Source: Ophiothrix spiculata
Taxonomy: Eukaryota > Echinodermata > Ophiuroidea > Amphilepidida > Ophiotrichidae
Assembly (NCBI GenBank): GCA_000969725.1
Contig: JXSR01S010179.1
DNA length: 35,091 bases
Direction: 5' to 3' (one strand)
Positions within the stretch are counted from its first letter, which is position 1. Each line of letters begins with the position of its first letter. Below are positions 22,028-32,300 of the stretch, in pieces. The notes beneath the pieces were generated by a model, which saw nothing but the letters and a program-made list of their open reading frames with translations, ran no database searches and was not told where the DNA came from. The translations under genes were made by a program, and so were the position numbers.

Positions 22028-22495
22028 GTGAAGTTTCTTTATTCTTTGAGTGCAAATATTCTGCTACTGTTGTCTTTCACTCTCAGGAGAGCAAAACGTT
22101 AATCCTCTTCAGTGAATCATTTTGGCATTTAAAAAGCATTCATCAACATGTCTTTCACAGAAATAAAAGATATTAGTTGTGCAGTTATTTCCAAATGTTC
22201 ACTTCTTTTATTCTTTAGGGACCGCAATTAAGAGCAAGTGTTCAATATACTTCTGCTATAATTCTCAGGAGAAATAATTTGAACCTTCTTTAGTGAATGA
22301 TTCATTCACTTCAAAACTTTATCAAAATTCAGATATCTAAGAGACAGGAAATATATTAGTTGTGCTGTTATTTTAAGATTGTCATTACCTTAATTCTTTT
22401 ACGACTTAGAATGAAGACAAGTATTCTACTATTGCAATCTGAACTCGCACAATGGATAACAAATTCTCCAAGAGTGAATAATTTTTCTATGCATA
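22028..22495. repeat. Degenerate three-unit tandem repeat, ~180-bp period
   Basis: Three successive segments share the same ordered landmarks: ATTCTTT, a G/A-rich word then TATTCT(G/A)CTA, TCTCAGGAGA or similar, and a TC(T/C)...AGTGAAT block. Units 1 and 2 also share ATATTAGTTGTGC(A/T)GTTATTT. Approximate units are 22028-22200, 22201-22375 and 22376-22495, the last truncated at the adjoining MITE. Confidence 0.65.
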
Positions 22496-22503
22496 CTAAG
22501 GTC

Positions 22504-22913
22504 TAAGGTTTCTGTCGACATGCCTTATGTCGACATAAAGCATATCTGGACATGTCGACATGAAGTCTCATTTGTCGACAAAACTGGGCAAGTAAAATTT
22601 TTAAAAATGTTACGTTTAATTGTCAATTTATGGCTGTTTATTAGCAGTTGAGCTTTAAAGTGTTGCATAAATAATTTAATGCTTATTAGTTGTTCCTCAT
22701 TTACACTGTTTAAAAAAAATAGAAAGAACTAGTACATTACTATAATATATGTAAGTCTACGTCTAAAACGGGTCATTGTTGCTTATTCAAATAATTTCGT
22801 ATTTCCCACAAAACCAAATCTTTGATATCAAGTTTATGTCGACATTATGTCGACGTCGACAAAAAATTATCGCGACATGTCGACATGAAAAAACAGTCTT
22901 GACAGAAACCTTA
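22504..22913. mobile_element. GTCGAC-rich MITE
   Basis: Perfect 13-bp inverted termini TAAGGTTTCTGTC and GACAGAAACCTTA. Eight GTCGAC hexamers (starting 22514, 22529, 22554, 22574, 22838, 22849, 22855, 22879) are grouped at both ends, many within the longer palindrome ATGTCGACAT. About 410 bp, no transposase. A TA target with AGGTTTCTGTC ends is the simplest reading. Confidence 0.8.
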
Positions 22914-23264
22914 TTACATACACACAAGTAGCCATCCCTAATGATGGACATGTTTTTGCTGAGTACTGCTTTATTTTCTAATTCAACCGTAGATCTCCTA
23001 ACCAGATATTGTTCCTTCACCATTTTAAGAAAACATTTTAGGACTCATTTGCATATGCTTTCTAAAGCATGCATTTCAAGATGATGTTGTACTCAGATTT
23101 GAATAAGATAGGACATAATTAAAAACATATAATCAAACTAGAAGCCAGTCAACTTGCCAAGTTTGTTGATTGTATTTGATTATTTATATTTCCTTGGGAT
23201 GTAGTAAACAACTTCCTTGGCTAGCAGTCATATTTACAAACAGGCAATGTTTCTGTAATCATTA

Positions 23265-23806
23265 GGCCAAGTAAAAAAAAAAACTAGTTTCTCGTCCTAA
23301 CTTTTTGAAAAAAGGACGATGAAGGCAGTTTTTTTTTTTTTTCCAAAAATGGCCGATCCAAGATGGCGGACGGTCTTTTCCAAAAGGCAGCCAACCGTTC
23401 CTAAAATTTGAATTACTTTCTTCCGACAAAGCAGATAATGTTTTTGCTTATAGTTGTTGGATTTAATTTGTGAACGCGTCATCAGAGTCTTGAGCATACA
23501 CGCAAACAAAACAACCTTGAAAATGTACGCTCGCGTCATTGACCACTGCGTATTTACCTACAGATACGCGTTCACGAATTAAATCCAACAACAATAGCTA
23601 TTCACATTTTCAAAAAATTATTGATGATAGGTCTAGGATTCATTACAAAATTGTTGGTTGTATCCAAATTTTAATTTTAAAAATTGTTGATAGCTCAGAC
23701 TCAGTGGTCTTCAAAAATCAATGAAAAAATTGTTTCAAAAGGGTGCCAGAATTTTTATTTCAACTTGCTTCCAAATCGGATTTCGAAAAAAAAAATGAAA
23801 ATTTTG

Positions 23807-23857
<51 letters not shown>

Positions 23858-23916
23858 GCGGCCGTCAAAACGCATGCGCGCGAGGACGAGAAACTAGTAT
23901 ATTTTTTTACTTGGCC
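23265..23916. mobile_element. Harbinger-like MITE, full length
   Basis: The element is flanked by TTA on both sides (23262-23264, 23917-23919). Inverted repeats begin GGCCAAGTAAAAAAA and continue through CTAGTTTCTCGTCC, matching at 31 of 33 positions. A 3-bp TWA duplication and GG-type termini fit PIF/Harbinger. A second internal inverted pair (23453-23479 with 23566-23592, 26 of 27) and an A-tract near 23804-23851 lie inside. Partial relatives are at 11400-11480 and 20780-20910. Confidence 0.85.
23804..23851 (+). repeat. Poly(A) tract
   Basis: An uninterrupted A run of more than 40 bases inside the Harbinger-like element. Its exact length is prone to sequencing error. Confidence 0.9.
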
Positions 23917-23919
23917 TTA

Positions 23920-26266
23920 CACCGTTGAATGATTGATGCTTTATTTGTCATTGGGGCCTGCTTAATATATTTGTCTATGATTAATCTGACTTAAAACATA
24001 GATTAATTCTACTGTGGGGAAGAACTTGATATCAATACTTTTTGTCATTGATGGATGCATCTTTTTGATATATTTGGTAGACAAAGGATAATAAGAATTG
24101 TAATATGTGCTCCATCAATCATATGATTTTCTTGATATGTTTGTTTTTTCCCCTTTTTCCATATTAAGGACTCTTAATCATTACAGTAGTTCAAAAGTGG
24201 TGCATAATCCATTGGGTTATGTTCGGAGTTCCTGCTAAGGCCGTTTGGTGCGCCACCTGGAAAATTGGTGCAACAGGTTTCTGAAAATGTGTAAAGAAAA
24301 AATACACTTTTTCTTTGTTAAATCAGCTAATTTCTAACCTCAAATTGTGAGAAATGTTCTCATAAGTTTATATTCTATATTGTAGAAACTGACATTCATA
24401 TGTATGGAAATATTCTCATAAGCTTAATAAAAAAGTGATGCCTAACTTACGAAAATATAGATATGTGATAAAATCAAGCGAGGAATATACTCTATGATAT
24501 GAGACTTAGACATGTATGTGCAAAACATAGCAGATGTAAGCATTAATGATTTATGTGGCAGAAATTCCCTCATGTATCATGAGATTTGTGTCGCATAGAT
24601 TGAGATACCGTAAGCTTATGTTGAGTCTTGAATAAATTCGGCTGCTATTTGACAATGCAAATATTCATATTTATCATTCTGTATTAAATCTTCTTATTGA
24701 TTTATTCATTTCTGTTCTGAAATCAAATATCTATGATTTATAACTTTAAATGTCATTTCTGATTATCATGCAGGGATGAGCTCAACTGTTATGGTCCTTT
24801 ATAATAGCTGAGAGCAGTTGATCCAGTCCCTTCAAATAAAAAAAGATAAATCAAAAGAATTTGAAAGCACACAATAACTTTTTATCTAAATATTTATGTG
24901 TGTATGTACTCAACATTAATTGGAATTTAATAACAGCCAAATCATTTAGATACAGTTGTTGGTATTTTTGACATTCGTAGTTCTGTTCTTTTAAACCCAT
25001 TTTGCTCAAACACAAATAATCAGATGTATGTAAAAGGATATTGAAAATCACATACCAAACTCTAAGAATCAAAGAAACAAACACACAAAACAAATACATG
25101 GACCAACATGGCTCTTAGAAGCAAGCACTTTTAATATTAAGATTGTGTCACATCGTTTGGTAATTAAGAAAATATTTTACTTTGCAATAAATAGACCTAA
25201 TCTGCTAATCTATAACACTGTTGTATTTATTAATCTATTTCCTGTCAATTCCCAATTGCTTTAAGATTTTGAGAAAGTATTTGAAACAAACGTCATATTT
25301 AGAGATGTTGAACTCAACTTCAAAGACACATGTTGTTCAGTCTAATTAGAAATTCGAGAACAATCCTAATATATTGATAGTTGACATTTAAGTGCCAATC
25401 GTAATCACTTTTATAATGACAAAAATGCATATTTCAAAATGGGTTAATAGGATACCTTGTGGGACCTCCTCAAATAGAAGCTTATATACTTGACTAATCT
25501 CATTTAATTTCTTGCAACGGTGGTTTTAGGCACAGTGGTAAAATTCAAAGTTTAAGAGTCAGATGTAACACTATGGGGTTACTGCATGACGAGAACAGTT
25601 CTCTCAAGAGTACTCAACTAAGTGAAGATGGTGTTATATTACAAGCGATATATTCAGTTCTTTACTTAAGAAAATATGGGGATGAATTATGTGTTTTTAG
25701 TTGTGGCTCATTTGTGGGTTAGATGAAATATTTATGTGAAAATAATACTCATTGTTGGACACCTTCCTATGTTAATTTGATATTGAAGCACACTTAGTCA
25801 TAGACATGTACATAAATACTTGAACAGTCTATAGGGCATATACTGACTGATCATTTTGAAGTGATAGTTTGAGGGATTTTGTGTTAAATTTGAAAAAGTA
25901 GGAGATTTTTGAAAATATATTTTACTGATAAGAAGTTTTAATTTCATAAAATTTTAAGATTTTGTATATTGTAACATTTTTTCCATGATTTTTGTGTCCA
26001 AAGATAATGATTGATGTCCTATCAACAACAAAAAACAGAATTTGTATAGCACCTTTTACCCAAATAGAATGCAAAGTGCTGATGATACGCTATAGGTAGA
26101 TTGTCACAACGAATAAATGTTTAGCATTTCAGACAACCTTTACTGCTTTTTAGCTATTCACAGGCAATGGTTTAAAAATAGCCAAGCTATTTGATAAGGT
26201 TTGTCATGTTGTCAATTGATGAATATTTAATGTCTTTTCCTCAGTATTTGCGTCCAAGGGATAGGT
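23920..26266. other. AT-rich DNA, nothing firmly supported
   Basis: A G+C-richer patch at 24228-24290 (GGTGCGCCACCTGG) is open on plus for 27 codons ending near 24292, without splice support. Near 26040-26100 the words TTTGTATAGCACCTTTTACC and CAAAGTGCTG resemble a widely dispersed short animal repeat (TATAGCGCC...AAAGCGCT), but no boundaries were found. Confidence 0.35.
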
Positions 26267-26344
26267 TCACACCTCAACTAGTGACGACGTACATTCATCT
26301 GTCGTTACACTCTCTTCACCAGAATCAGATAGGGAAGTGAAATC
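26267..26344 (-). CDS. Candidate terminal exon on either strand
   Basis: On the minus strand, acceptor-like GGTGTAG precedes 25 codons reading DFTSLSDSGEESVTTDECTS then SLVEV and a TGA at 26269-26267, an acidic, serine/threonine-rich tail with a hydrophobic C-terminus. On the plus strand, a better acceptor (TGTCTTTTCCTCAG at 26244) opens a frame of 31 codons to TGA at 26338-26340. At most one can be real. The patch has raised CpG and G+C. No family is recognised. Confidence 0.18.
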   Translation of the reverse strand, partial: DFTSLSDSGEESVTTDECTSSLVEV

Positions 26345-27221
26345 CTACACCGATATTATGATAGAAGGAGCACATCATATAGAAAGTTATCTGTCTTTAT
26401 AGTAGTATAATGAGATATGTGTCATAAATAATTGTAACTCCTTTGGAAAATTAAAATAGAAAAAGAGAGTTATAAGATTTACTTCTTTAAAAATTTATGT
26501 TTAAAATGGAAAAAGAGTTTTCAGATAAGTAAAGTGCTTCAGTAATACTTAGATTTATGTCACTTTTGAATGAGCTTATTTCAATAAATATTCATTTGTT
26601 AGAACTTATTTCAAATTGCCTCAATATTTGTAGAATTTTTACTTGGATGCATTCTCCTAATATGTCGGATACAAACTATCTCATGTGCAATAGATGTCCA
26701 TCATTTGGAAGCTTGATGCTTCCATTAGGCATATAAAATAATTCTAAGTACACATAAAGATGCAAACCATCTCTTAATTGACATAACATCAAGACGTGAG
26801 TGTCAGCTGTACACAGTTGTTGACTAGATAACTATGCCAAGAAGAGACAGTGTTAAGCTTATATGAAGGGAGTTAATACTGACAACTGCACATTTTATTA
26901 GACCTACACCAGACATGGAAACATTTGATAATTATAGATATCAGTATCGTTCTTAAACAGATTCCTTATTTTGACATTTTTATCACAGTCTTTACATTAC
27001 ATGTTCAGTCACATTCTCTTGAAATAAAATTGAAATTGATTTAGATTGACTTAAATCATAGTTATTTCCAGTCATATTTACTTTTGATTGATCTATGGGG
27101 TTTATTTAAAAGTGTATTAAAATTTATTTGGTATTCATTTGCCGGTAAAATGATTTGCTTTGTTATTTAACATGTTTGGTGAGTAACATTATGTGATTTT
27201 CATTTACAATCCCAAATTTAA

Positions 27222-27347
27222 GAACAGCACTGCACCAGAAATAGACAACCTGCTCATACTCTAGCTAGTGATGATGATTATGCTGGACCTCCCCCATCCT
27301 ATTCCAAGTACTATATGCCACACATAACATTCATTATGTGATGTTGA
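27222..27347 (+). CDS. Candidate exon with PPxY motif
   Basis: After an acceptor-like AATTTAAG, the frame reads QHCTRNRQPAHTLAS, then DDDYAGPPPSYSK, and stays open to a TGA at about 27345. PPSY matches the WW-domain-binding PPxY consensus and follows an acidic stretch, as in some membrane-protein tails. The only donor (CCAA|GTACTA) is weak, so a terminal exon is equally likely. About 80 bp on, another acceptor-like TTTTTAAG precedes a 39-codon frame (27429-27548) beginning KEQGSGEPSLLMPQ. No family is recognised; chance remains possible. Confidence 0.18.
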
Positions 27348-27548
27348 AGATTGTTTTCTGTGGGCTTTATATGTAATGTGAAAGGAGGCTCATTGGTCAT
27401 TTTTTAATTATTTAATTTGATTTTTAAGAAAGAGCAGGGGAGTGGAGAGCCATCTCTGCTCATGCCACAGATACATTTGGAAGAGGGACCAAAATCAGAA
27501 AGAAAGAAAAATCAAATAATGTTAACTAACACCATTACATGTTTATGA

Positions 27549-29377
27549 ATACCCTACCCTTCCTTTGACTGATATTTAAACACTAAATCAAGGAGATTGG
27601 CCATTCATAGGAAATGCTGTCCATGATATGCTGATCTTTAAATGAAAGGAGAACTTAAACAGAACCATTTAACAACTAGGATTTTGATGCAGGAGTTTCA
27701 AATTGAAATATCAACCAATTGTATGCATGAAACCAGTTTAGAACCTGCCTGACATTGAATTTGTAAAACTGGTTGTTGGTACTGGAAGTTGTACATCGTA
27801 TGACATCTTCTAACAAGGCAGTTCGTAGTTGAAAACTAATTGAAACCACACAGGCCTTCAGAGGTTCAAAGAGGTTTTGCAGAGCAAACCTAAAGTAAAT
27901 TGTAAGCCAGCATTGTTAAGTGCAAAAGAGGACCATGAGGATCTGATACTTGGATTTTGAACAGAAATGACAGACCTCCTAACTGCATCAATTTTTGCCG
28001 AAAGAAGACAGGGTATTAGTAACAGGTGACTGCACAGCTGAAGTACTTACTATGCATTTTGTTCGCCCATCAATTCCGTGGACAGCTGGTAAAATACCTT
28101 TTTTTACTAAAACAGGCATAACTTCTCCTAGGAAATACCGATTTCCTTCCTTCTTTTTTCAAAATAAGCAGAAGAGTCTGCACATTTCCAAGGTGCGTAA
28201 CAATTGTTTTAATTATTAGTAGTTCTGTTATTATACAGTTTTGAATCACGGTCAACTTCATTTTGACTCACGCTGTATACTGCTGAGCTATTCTGATGAT
28301 AAAGATTATACATCAAGAGAAATTTAATGTGTACCCATGTGTGACATACAACTTTGAATTTGGGCAACAATTAACTGTATGGAATCTACTTCATACAAAA
28401 TTTAAACGAATGATGCATTATGTATAAAGATACATACATAATTGTCTAAGAGTACACAAAATTGTTTCAATTGCGAATTTTGCTTCACCAATTTAGGTAA
28501 TGGCATTGGAAGAAGGTGTGCTTAATTGCTGGTGTACTGATGCATAATTTCCATGTATAAATATTTTGTGTTTTACTCAATTGTTGCTTTGTGTTGCTGG
28601 AACCTGTGATATATATTTGGCTGCATAGTTTATTTGTTGCAAGTACCTCAGACCGACAAAACATAATTATGATATTTTTATTCAAAGATATTTTTGAGAT
28701 GATTTTGCAAACTATTTTTGAATAAAATCCATGAAATTCAAGCTTGGTTGTAAAACGTTGAAATTTGATGTAAAGTAGCAGTTTGTTGAAAATGTTTTTG
28801 CATACTTTACTAGATCAGAAATAGATTTGCATTGCATGATCGCAGTTTATTAGATGGCATTAGCGTGACCTATGAATCCAACTTTGAACTTGCTGAATTA
28901 GACTGAATGTGTAGTTGGTAATGTGATCCCATTCTGCAAAAGAGTATTTTTAAATTCTAATTGACAAGATATTTGGTGTAAGGTGTATTTATAGAATTTA
29001 TCAATTGTTATTTGTTATGTTAATTGTTTGAAATCATGAAAGAAAAACAGAAACATCAATACATTTTTTGTGTTAGACACCACATGGCAACCATTGCAAA
29101 TATTTTAAATTCTGATTTGTCTTAATGGCTGACATCTTTGTAATAGTATTCCATCTGTTATCAATGTTGTCCCATTCACATTCTAACTGGGTGTCAACCT
29201 TGTGTCAAATTATATGACACATTTAACAATTCTTTTTATGTTTGGTATTTTGTAATTAAGTTATACAAGGTTGTGAACTATCTGTTACAGAATAAACAAC
29301 ATGATTTCTTCCTGAAGTGGGTAAATAATGATAAAAAACCTTTTTATGATCTTTGGCTCTTTTAAAAGCAGGATGCT
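27549..29377. other. Unique AT-rich DNA with short open frames
   Basis: A frame on plus at 28814-28906 (30 codons, ending SNFELAELD) follows an acceptor-like TACTTTACTAG. Another around 27845-27960 ends KEDHEDLILGF. Neither has a donor or recognised homology. No repeat termini. Confidence 0.3.
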
Positions 29378-29386
29378 ATTATTATT

Positions 29387-29437
<51 letters not shown>

Positions 29438-29440
29438 ATT
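29378..29440 (+). repeat. (TTA)n(TTG)n microsatellite
   Basis: A few ATT units are followed by about 16 uninterrupted TTG/GTT units, then a return to TTATTA. Likely to be length-polymorphic. Confidence 0.95.
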
Positions 29441-29679
29441 AAATGAACTCATCATCTTTTTGTTTTCTTTTCATTTCCATGTATCATCTTGTTGGCTGTA
29501 TTGAACTATCTAATCAGGTAAGAAAAATCATGTCTGGCAACATAAGTAAATCAATTGTAGCGGTAAAACTAAAATACAAATTGTTATCAATCTGAAATAA
29601 TCCTTGCAATTGCATTGAAACCTAACATATCCACTGGCAGAGGTTACATGAGGATATGATCACTTGGAGCCATTGATAA

Positions 29680-30205
29680 TTAAAGGGACTAGCCTAGATT
29701 CCACCTAGAATTAAATATTTATGAAAATGCTCTAAACAAAGCTAAGCTTAAAAGTATAGCAAAATCCAAAAAAGTGCAAAAATTTACACACAAATGCCTC
29801 AAATTGAGAGAGAATTAATTTGCAATATATCATTCTTTGATGGTGGTGTGTTTCCTAAATCCTAATTTTGTACCTCAGATAGATTTACTAGATTAAACAA
29901 AGCTCATGGAAATAATTTAAAACATATTAAAAGAGAAACAATTTCATCAAAAATAATTTGTTTAGCCATCACAAGTGTAGAAACAAGATTTTTATCAGTT
30001 TTCAAACTAGAAACATTGTTTTCACACCACTTTTTGTCGCCAGCGACAAAAATTAAAGTAGGTAAAGAATTGCAATTTTCTCTAATATTCCTCAAAATCA
30101 TGGAAATCACTTGTAGGTTATATTACTATAAACATGTTCTATCGATTCAAGTAAAAGAATATGCAGGTAAAAAATTAGTGGGAAGAATCAAGGCCAGTCC
30201 CTTAA
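29680..30205. mobile_element. TTAA-flanked Kolobok/piggyBac-type MITE
   Basis: TTAA at 29680-29683 is followed by AGGGACTAGCCTAGATTCC. TTAA at 30202-30205 is preceded by GAATCAAGGCCAGTCCC, whose reverse complement GGGACTGGCCTTGATTC matches the left end. About 520 bp with no transposase. An internal near-perfect hairpin TTTTTGTCGC/GCGACAAAAA lies at 30031-30052. The TTAA target and AGGG end favour Kolobok, but piggyBac cannot be excluded. Confidence 0.75.
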
Positions 30206-30822
30206 CAACAGTTAAATTAGCAATTGGCACATATTTAATCATCTTATGGTTGTGTACATAATATAAATATAAGTTACATTTGGTATTCAAGACTTTATGC
30301 CCTGGTATGGGCAAAAATCATCAATTCTCTCTAGCTTATTACAGTTCATTAATTTTATCACCATCCATACACAAGGAGGGTTGTTTCAGCAATGTAACAG
30401 GTGGATTATATTCTCTTGGCATGAATATATGAGGTATTCATAACAGGTCATTTTAATTTTTGTTTGTTTGTTGGAGATTCATTGTAGATATTTGCTTTTA
30501 AGCCACTCTGTCCAAAAGAGAAGTCTCCTATTAACATTATTGTTAGACAATTATTGATGTTTATAAAATGCTTGCAGATTCATGGTGCTCAAGATACATG
30601 GAACAGAAATTCTCTAAAACAAATAATAGTTAAAATTCTGAATCTTAATCATCCTTTGTAAATGAAATTCAATATTCAATAAGATATAATTAATTGAACA
30701 ACATTTACACAAAATATCAAATTCTTTCTATGAAAATATGTTAGTTAAACACTCTGTGTTCTTTATAAATTGAACTTACTATTTACACAACACAGAAACC
30801 CATATTTCAGCCTCAAATTTAT

Positions 30823-30990
30823 CTAACAGGTATCCAGTTTAATCAAATTATTTACTAGCATATGTAGGCCACAGATTGCGCTTTTTGATGAGACATCTAA
30901 ACCGGACAATCTTATAAACGCTCTAACAAACCGCACTTCACATGATACATGAGATGAATATGTTATTACAATAAACAAGATACAATCTTG
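30823..30990 (-). CDS. Candidate terminal exon (unrecognised), 55 codons
   Basis: On the minus strand, acceptor-like CACAGCATTTTGCAG precedes an open frame to TAG at 30825-30823. It reads QDCILFIVITYSSHV, then SCEVRFVRAFIRLSG, and ends NNLIKLDTC. Its phase (0) fits the end of the candidate exon at 31392-31264 across a 273-bp intron. The first third is hydrophobic. The frame extends 5' of the acceptor, so it may just be a long chance ORF. Confidence 0.22.
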   Translation of the reverse strand, partial: QDCILFIVITYSSHVSCEVRFVRAFIRLSGLDVSSKSAICGLHMLVNNLIKLDTC

Positions 30991-31263
30991 CTGCAAAATG
31001 CTGTGGAGTACTTTGAAACAGTTCATTTTTCAAATAACCACATCCTCATGAAATTCTTTTTTTTTTTATTTTAAAATACTTGCTTTTTGAATATCTGTAT
31101 ATCAGAATACATATAGCTTTACGATGTGTCACAAATCTAAATTATGTGCAAAATTTGAAAGCACTCAAGGTTTTTCATTTCTGAAGAAGACACCATGATT
31201 GCGATATCAAGATAGTGAATGTTTGATTTTTTCAATCTGCTTTAATGAAACAAGAGTTCGCAC

Positions 31264-31392
31264 CTTGCAGCTATCTTGAAGTCTTCTTTGACCTGTTTCC
31301 GATGCACGGGCTACATTTTGAGATGCTGTGTTACTCAGAAATAGTGCATGTGATAAAAGCTCCCTTGTGAATTCTTCAATGAAATAGACAAA
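31264..31392 (-). CDS. Candidate 129-nt exon encoding helical segment
   Basis: On the minus strand the acceptor is GCAACTGTCTGCAACAG and the donor AAG|GTGCGA. Exactly 43 codons lie between them in the only open frame, beginning FVYFIEEFTRELLSHALFLS, passing NTASQNVARASETGQ and ending RRLQDSCK. The spacing of hydrophobic and charged residues suggests amphipathic helix. The frame is open for about 70 codons in total, including flanks. The plus strand has a shorter ATG-initiated frame over the same patch (31245-31370, 41 codons); its codons mirror the minus frame. The patch lies about 170 bp upstream of the LINE tail, on the opposite strand. No family is recognised. Confidence 0.35.
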
Positions 31393-31559
31393 CTGTTGCA
31401 GACAGTTGCAAGTAACTTTTCATGATAGTGTGGTTTTTTTTACAGATTGTCAATTGTGGAAACTTGTCTTGTGATATTTACTGGATATGTGAAACAAATT
31501 TTTGTAATATGTTCTTTTCAAAGACAAACACATTTGTTGGATAGCACTTATGAAATATA

Positions 31560-32087
31560 TTGTCAAATAACTATGGTATTGATTATGTAAATCACAAAGA
31601 TCTGTTCATGTTACCCTGGAAAACAACTCTTGATAGTAGACTTAGATGGCTCCAATATCGTATTAATCATTTGATCCTTCCAACAAACAAATGGTTGCAC
31701 AGAATTGGTTTAATTAATAGCCCAAATTGTTCCAGATGTATTGAAGAAATTGAGACTATTGAGCATATTTTTATTGATTGTCCTGATGTCAATGTTCTTT
31801 GGAATGAGATTAAGAACAAGTATAGCATTTTGCTTGAAGTGATTACCAGGTCAAACAAACTTTTTGGTGATTTGAATTCGAAGGAGAATTGGTTAATTAA
31901 AAATCAGATTCTCTTGGTGGCCCGTAGGTATATTTATCTTTGTAGATTCAATAGTTCTTCTCCATCCGTTAATGTTTTCAATATTATTTTAAAAGATACT
32001 GCGAAATTAGAAGAGGCTCTTGCAAAACAAAATGATAAACTTGGTTTCCATTTTCAAAAATGGGAAAAAACAGGTATTTATAGGTAA
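31560..32087 (+). CDS. 5'-truncated LINE ORF2 C-terminus (L1/Tx1-like)
   Basis: This is the C-terminal end of a non-LTR retrotransposon polyprotein, downstream of the reverse-transcriptase domain. About 175 codons are open without interruption, far longer than chance here. Near residues 16-50, LFMLPWKTTLDSRLRWLQYR followed by a PTNKWLHRIG block matches the pattern seen in L1/Tx1-like elements. Residues C57, C60, H69 and C74 form the CX2CX8HX4C zinc knuckle (zf-RVT type), followed by a W at 81. The endonuclease and reverse transcriptase are absent: an in-frame TGA at 31551-31553 and unrelated sequence mark 5' truncation, the usual outcome of aborted target-primed reverse transcription. The TTG at 31560 is not a real start. 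It cannot transpose by itself. Confidence 0.88.
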   Translation: MSNNYGIDYVNHKDLFMLPWKTTLDSRLRWLQYRINHLILPTNKWLHRIGLINSPNCSRCIEEIETIEHIFIDCPDVNVLWNEIKNKYSILLEVITRSNKLFGDLNSKENWLIKNQILLVARRYIYLCRFNSSSPSVNVFNIILKDTAKLEEALAKQNDKLGFHFQKWEKTGIYR

Positions 32088-32300
32088 TTATCCTCCCATT
32101 ATTTATGGTTTAAATGAATCTCTCCCTGTACTGATACTACAACATGTTATATTTATTACAAAATTTATTGGTATATTTAAAAAAAAAACTTATGAAATAA
32201 AATCTATGGTAAAAACAAGCCTAAATGACTTATTTAATAGAAGTTTCCTATTTTCACGAGGCAGCAATGTATGTTAACTATTATATTGAATTCACAGCAC
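32088..32300 (+). mobile_element. Probable 3' untranslated tail of the LINE
   Basis: Sequence after the stop is AT-rich and probably LINE 3' UTR. The end is not defined: no clear poly(A), microsatellite tail or target-site duplication was found. Confidence 0.4.

Noticed and set aside
31245..31370. 41-codon ATG-initiated plus-strand frame as a small protein gene
   Set aside because: It overlaps the minus-strand candidate exon, which has splice sites at both ends and a longer open frame. Mirror-strand open frames are common over coding-like patches.
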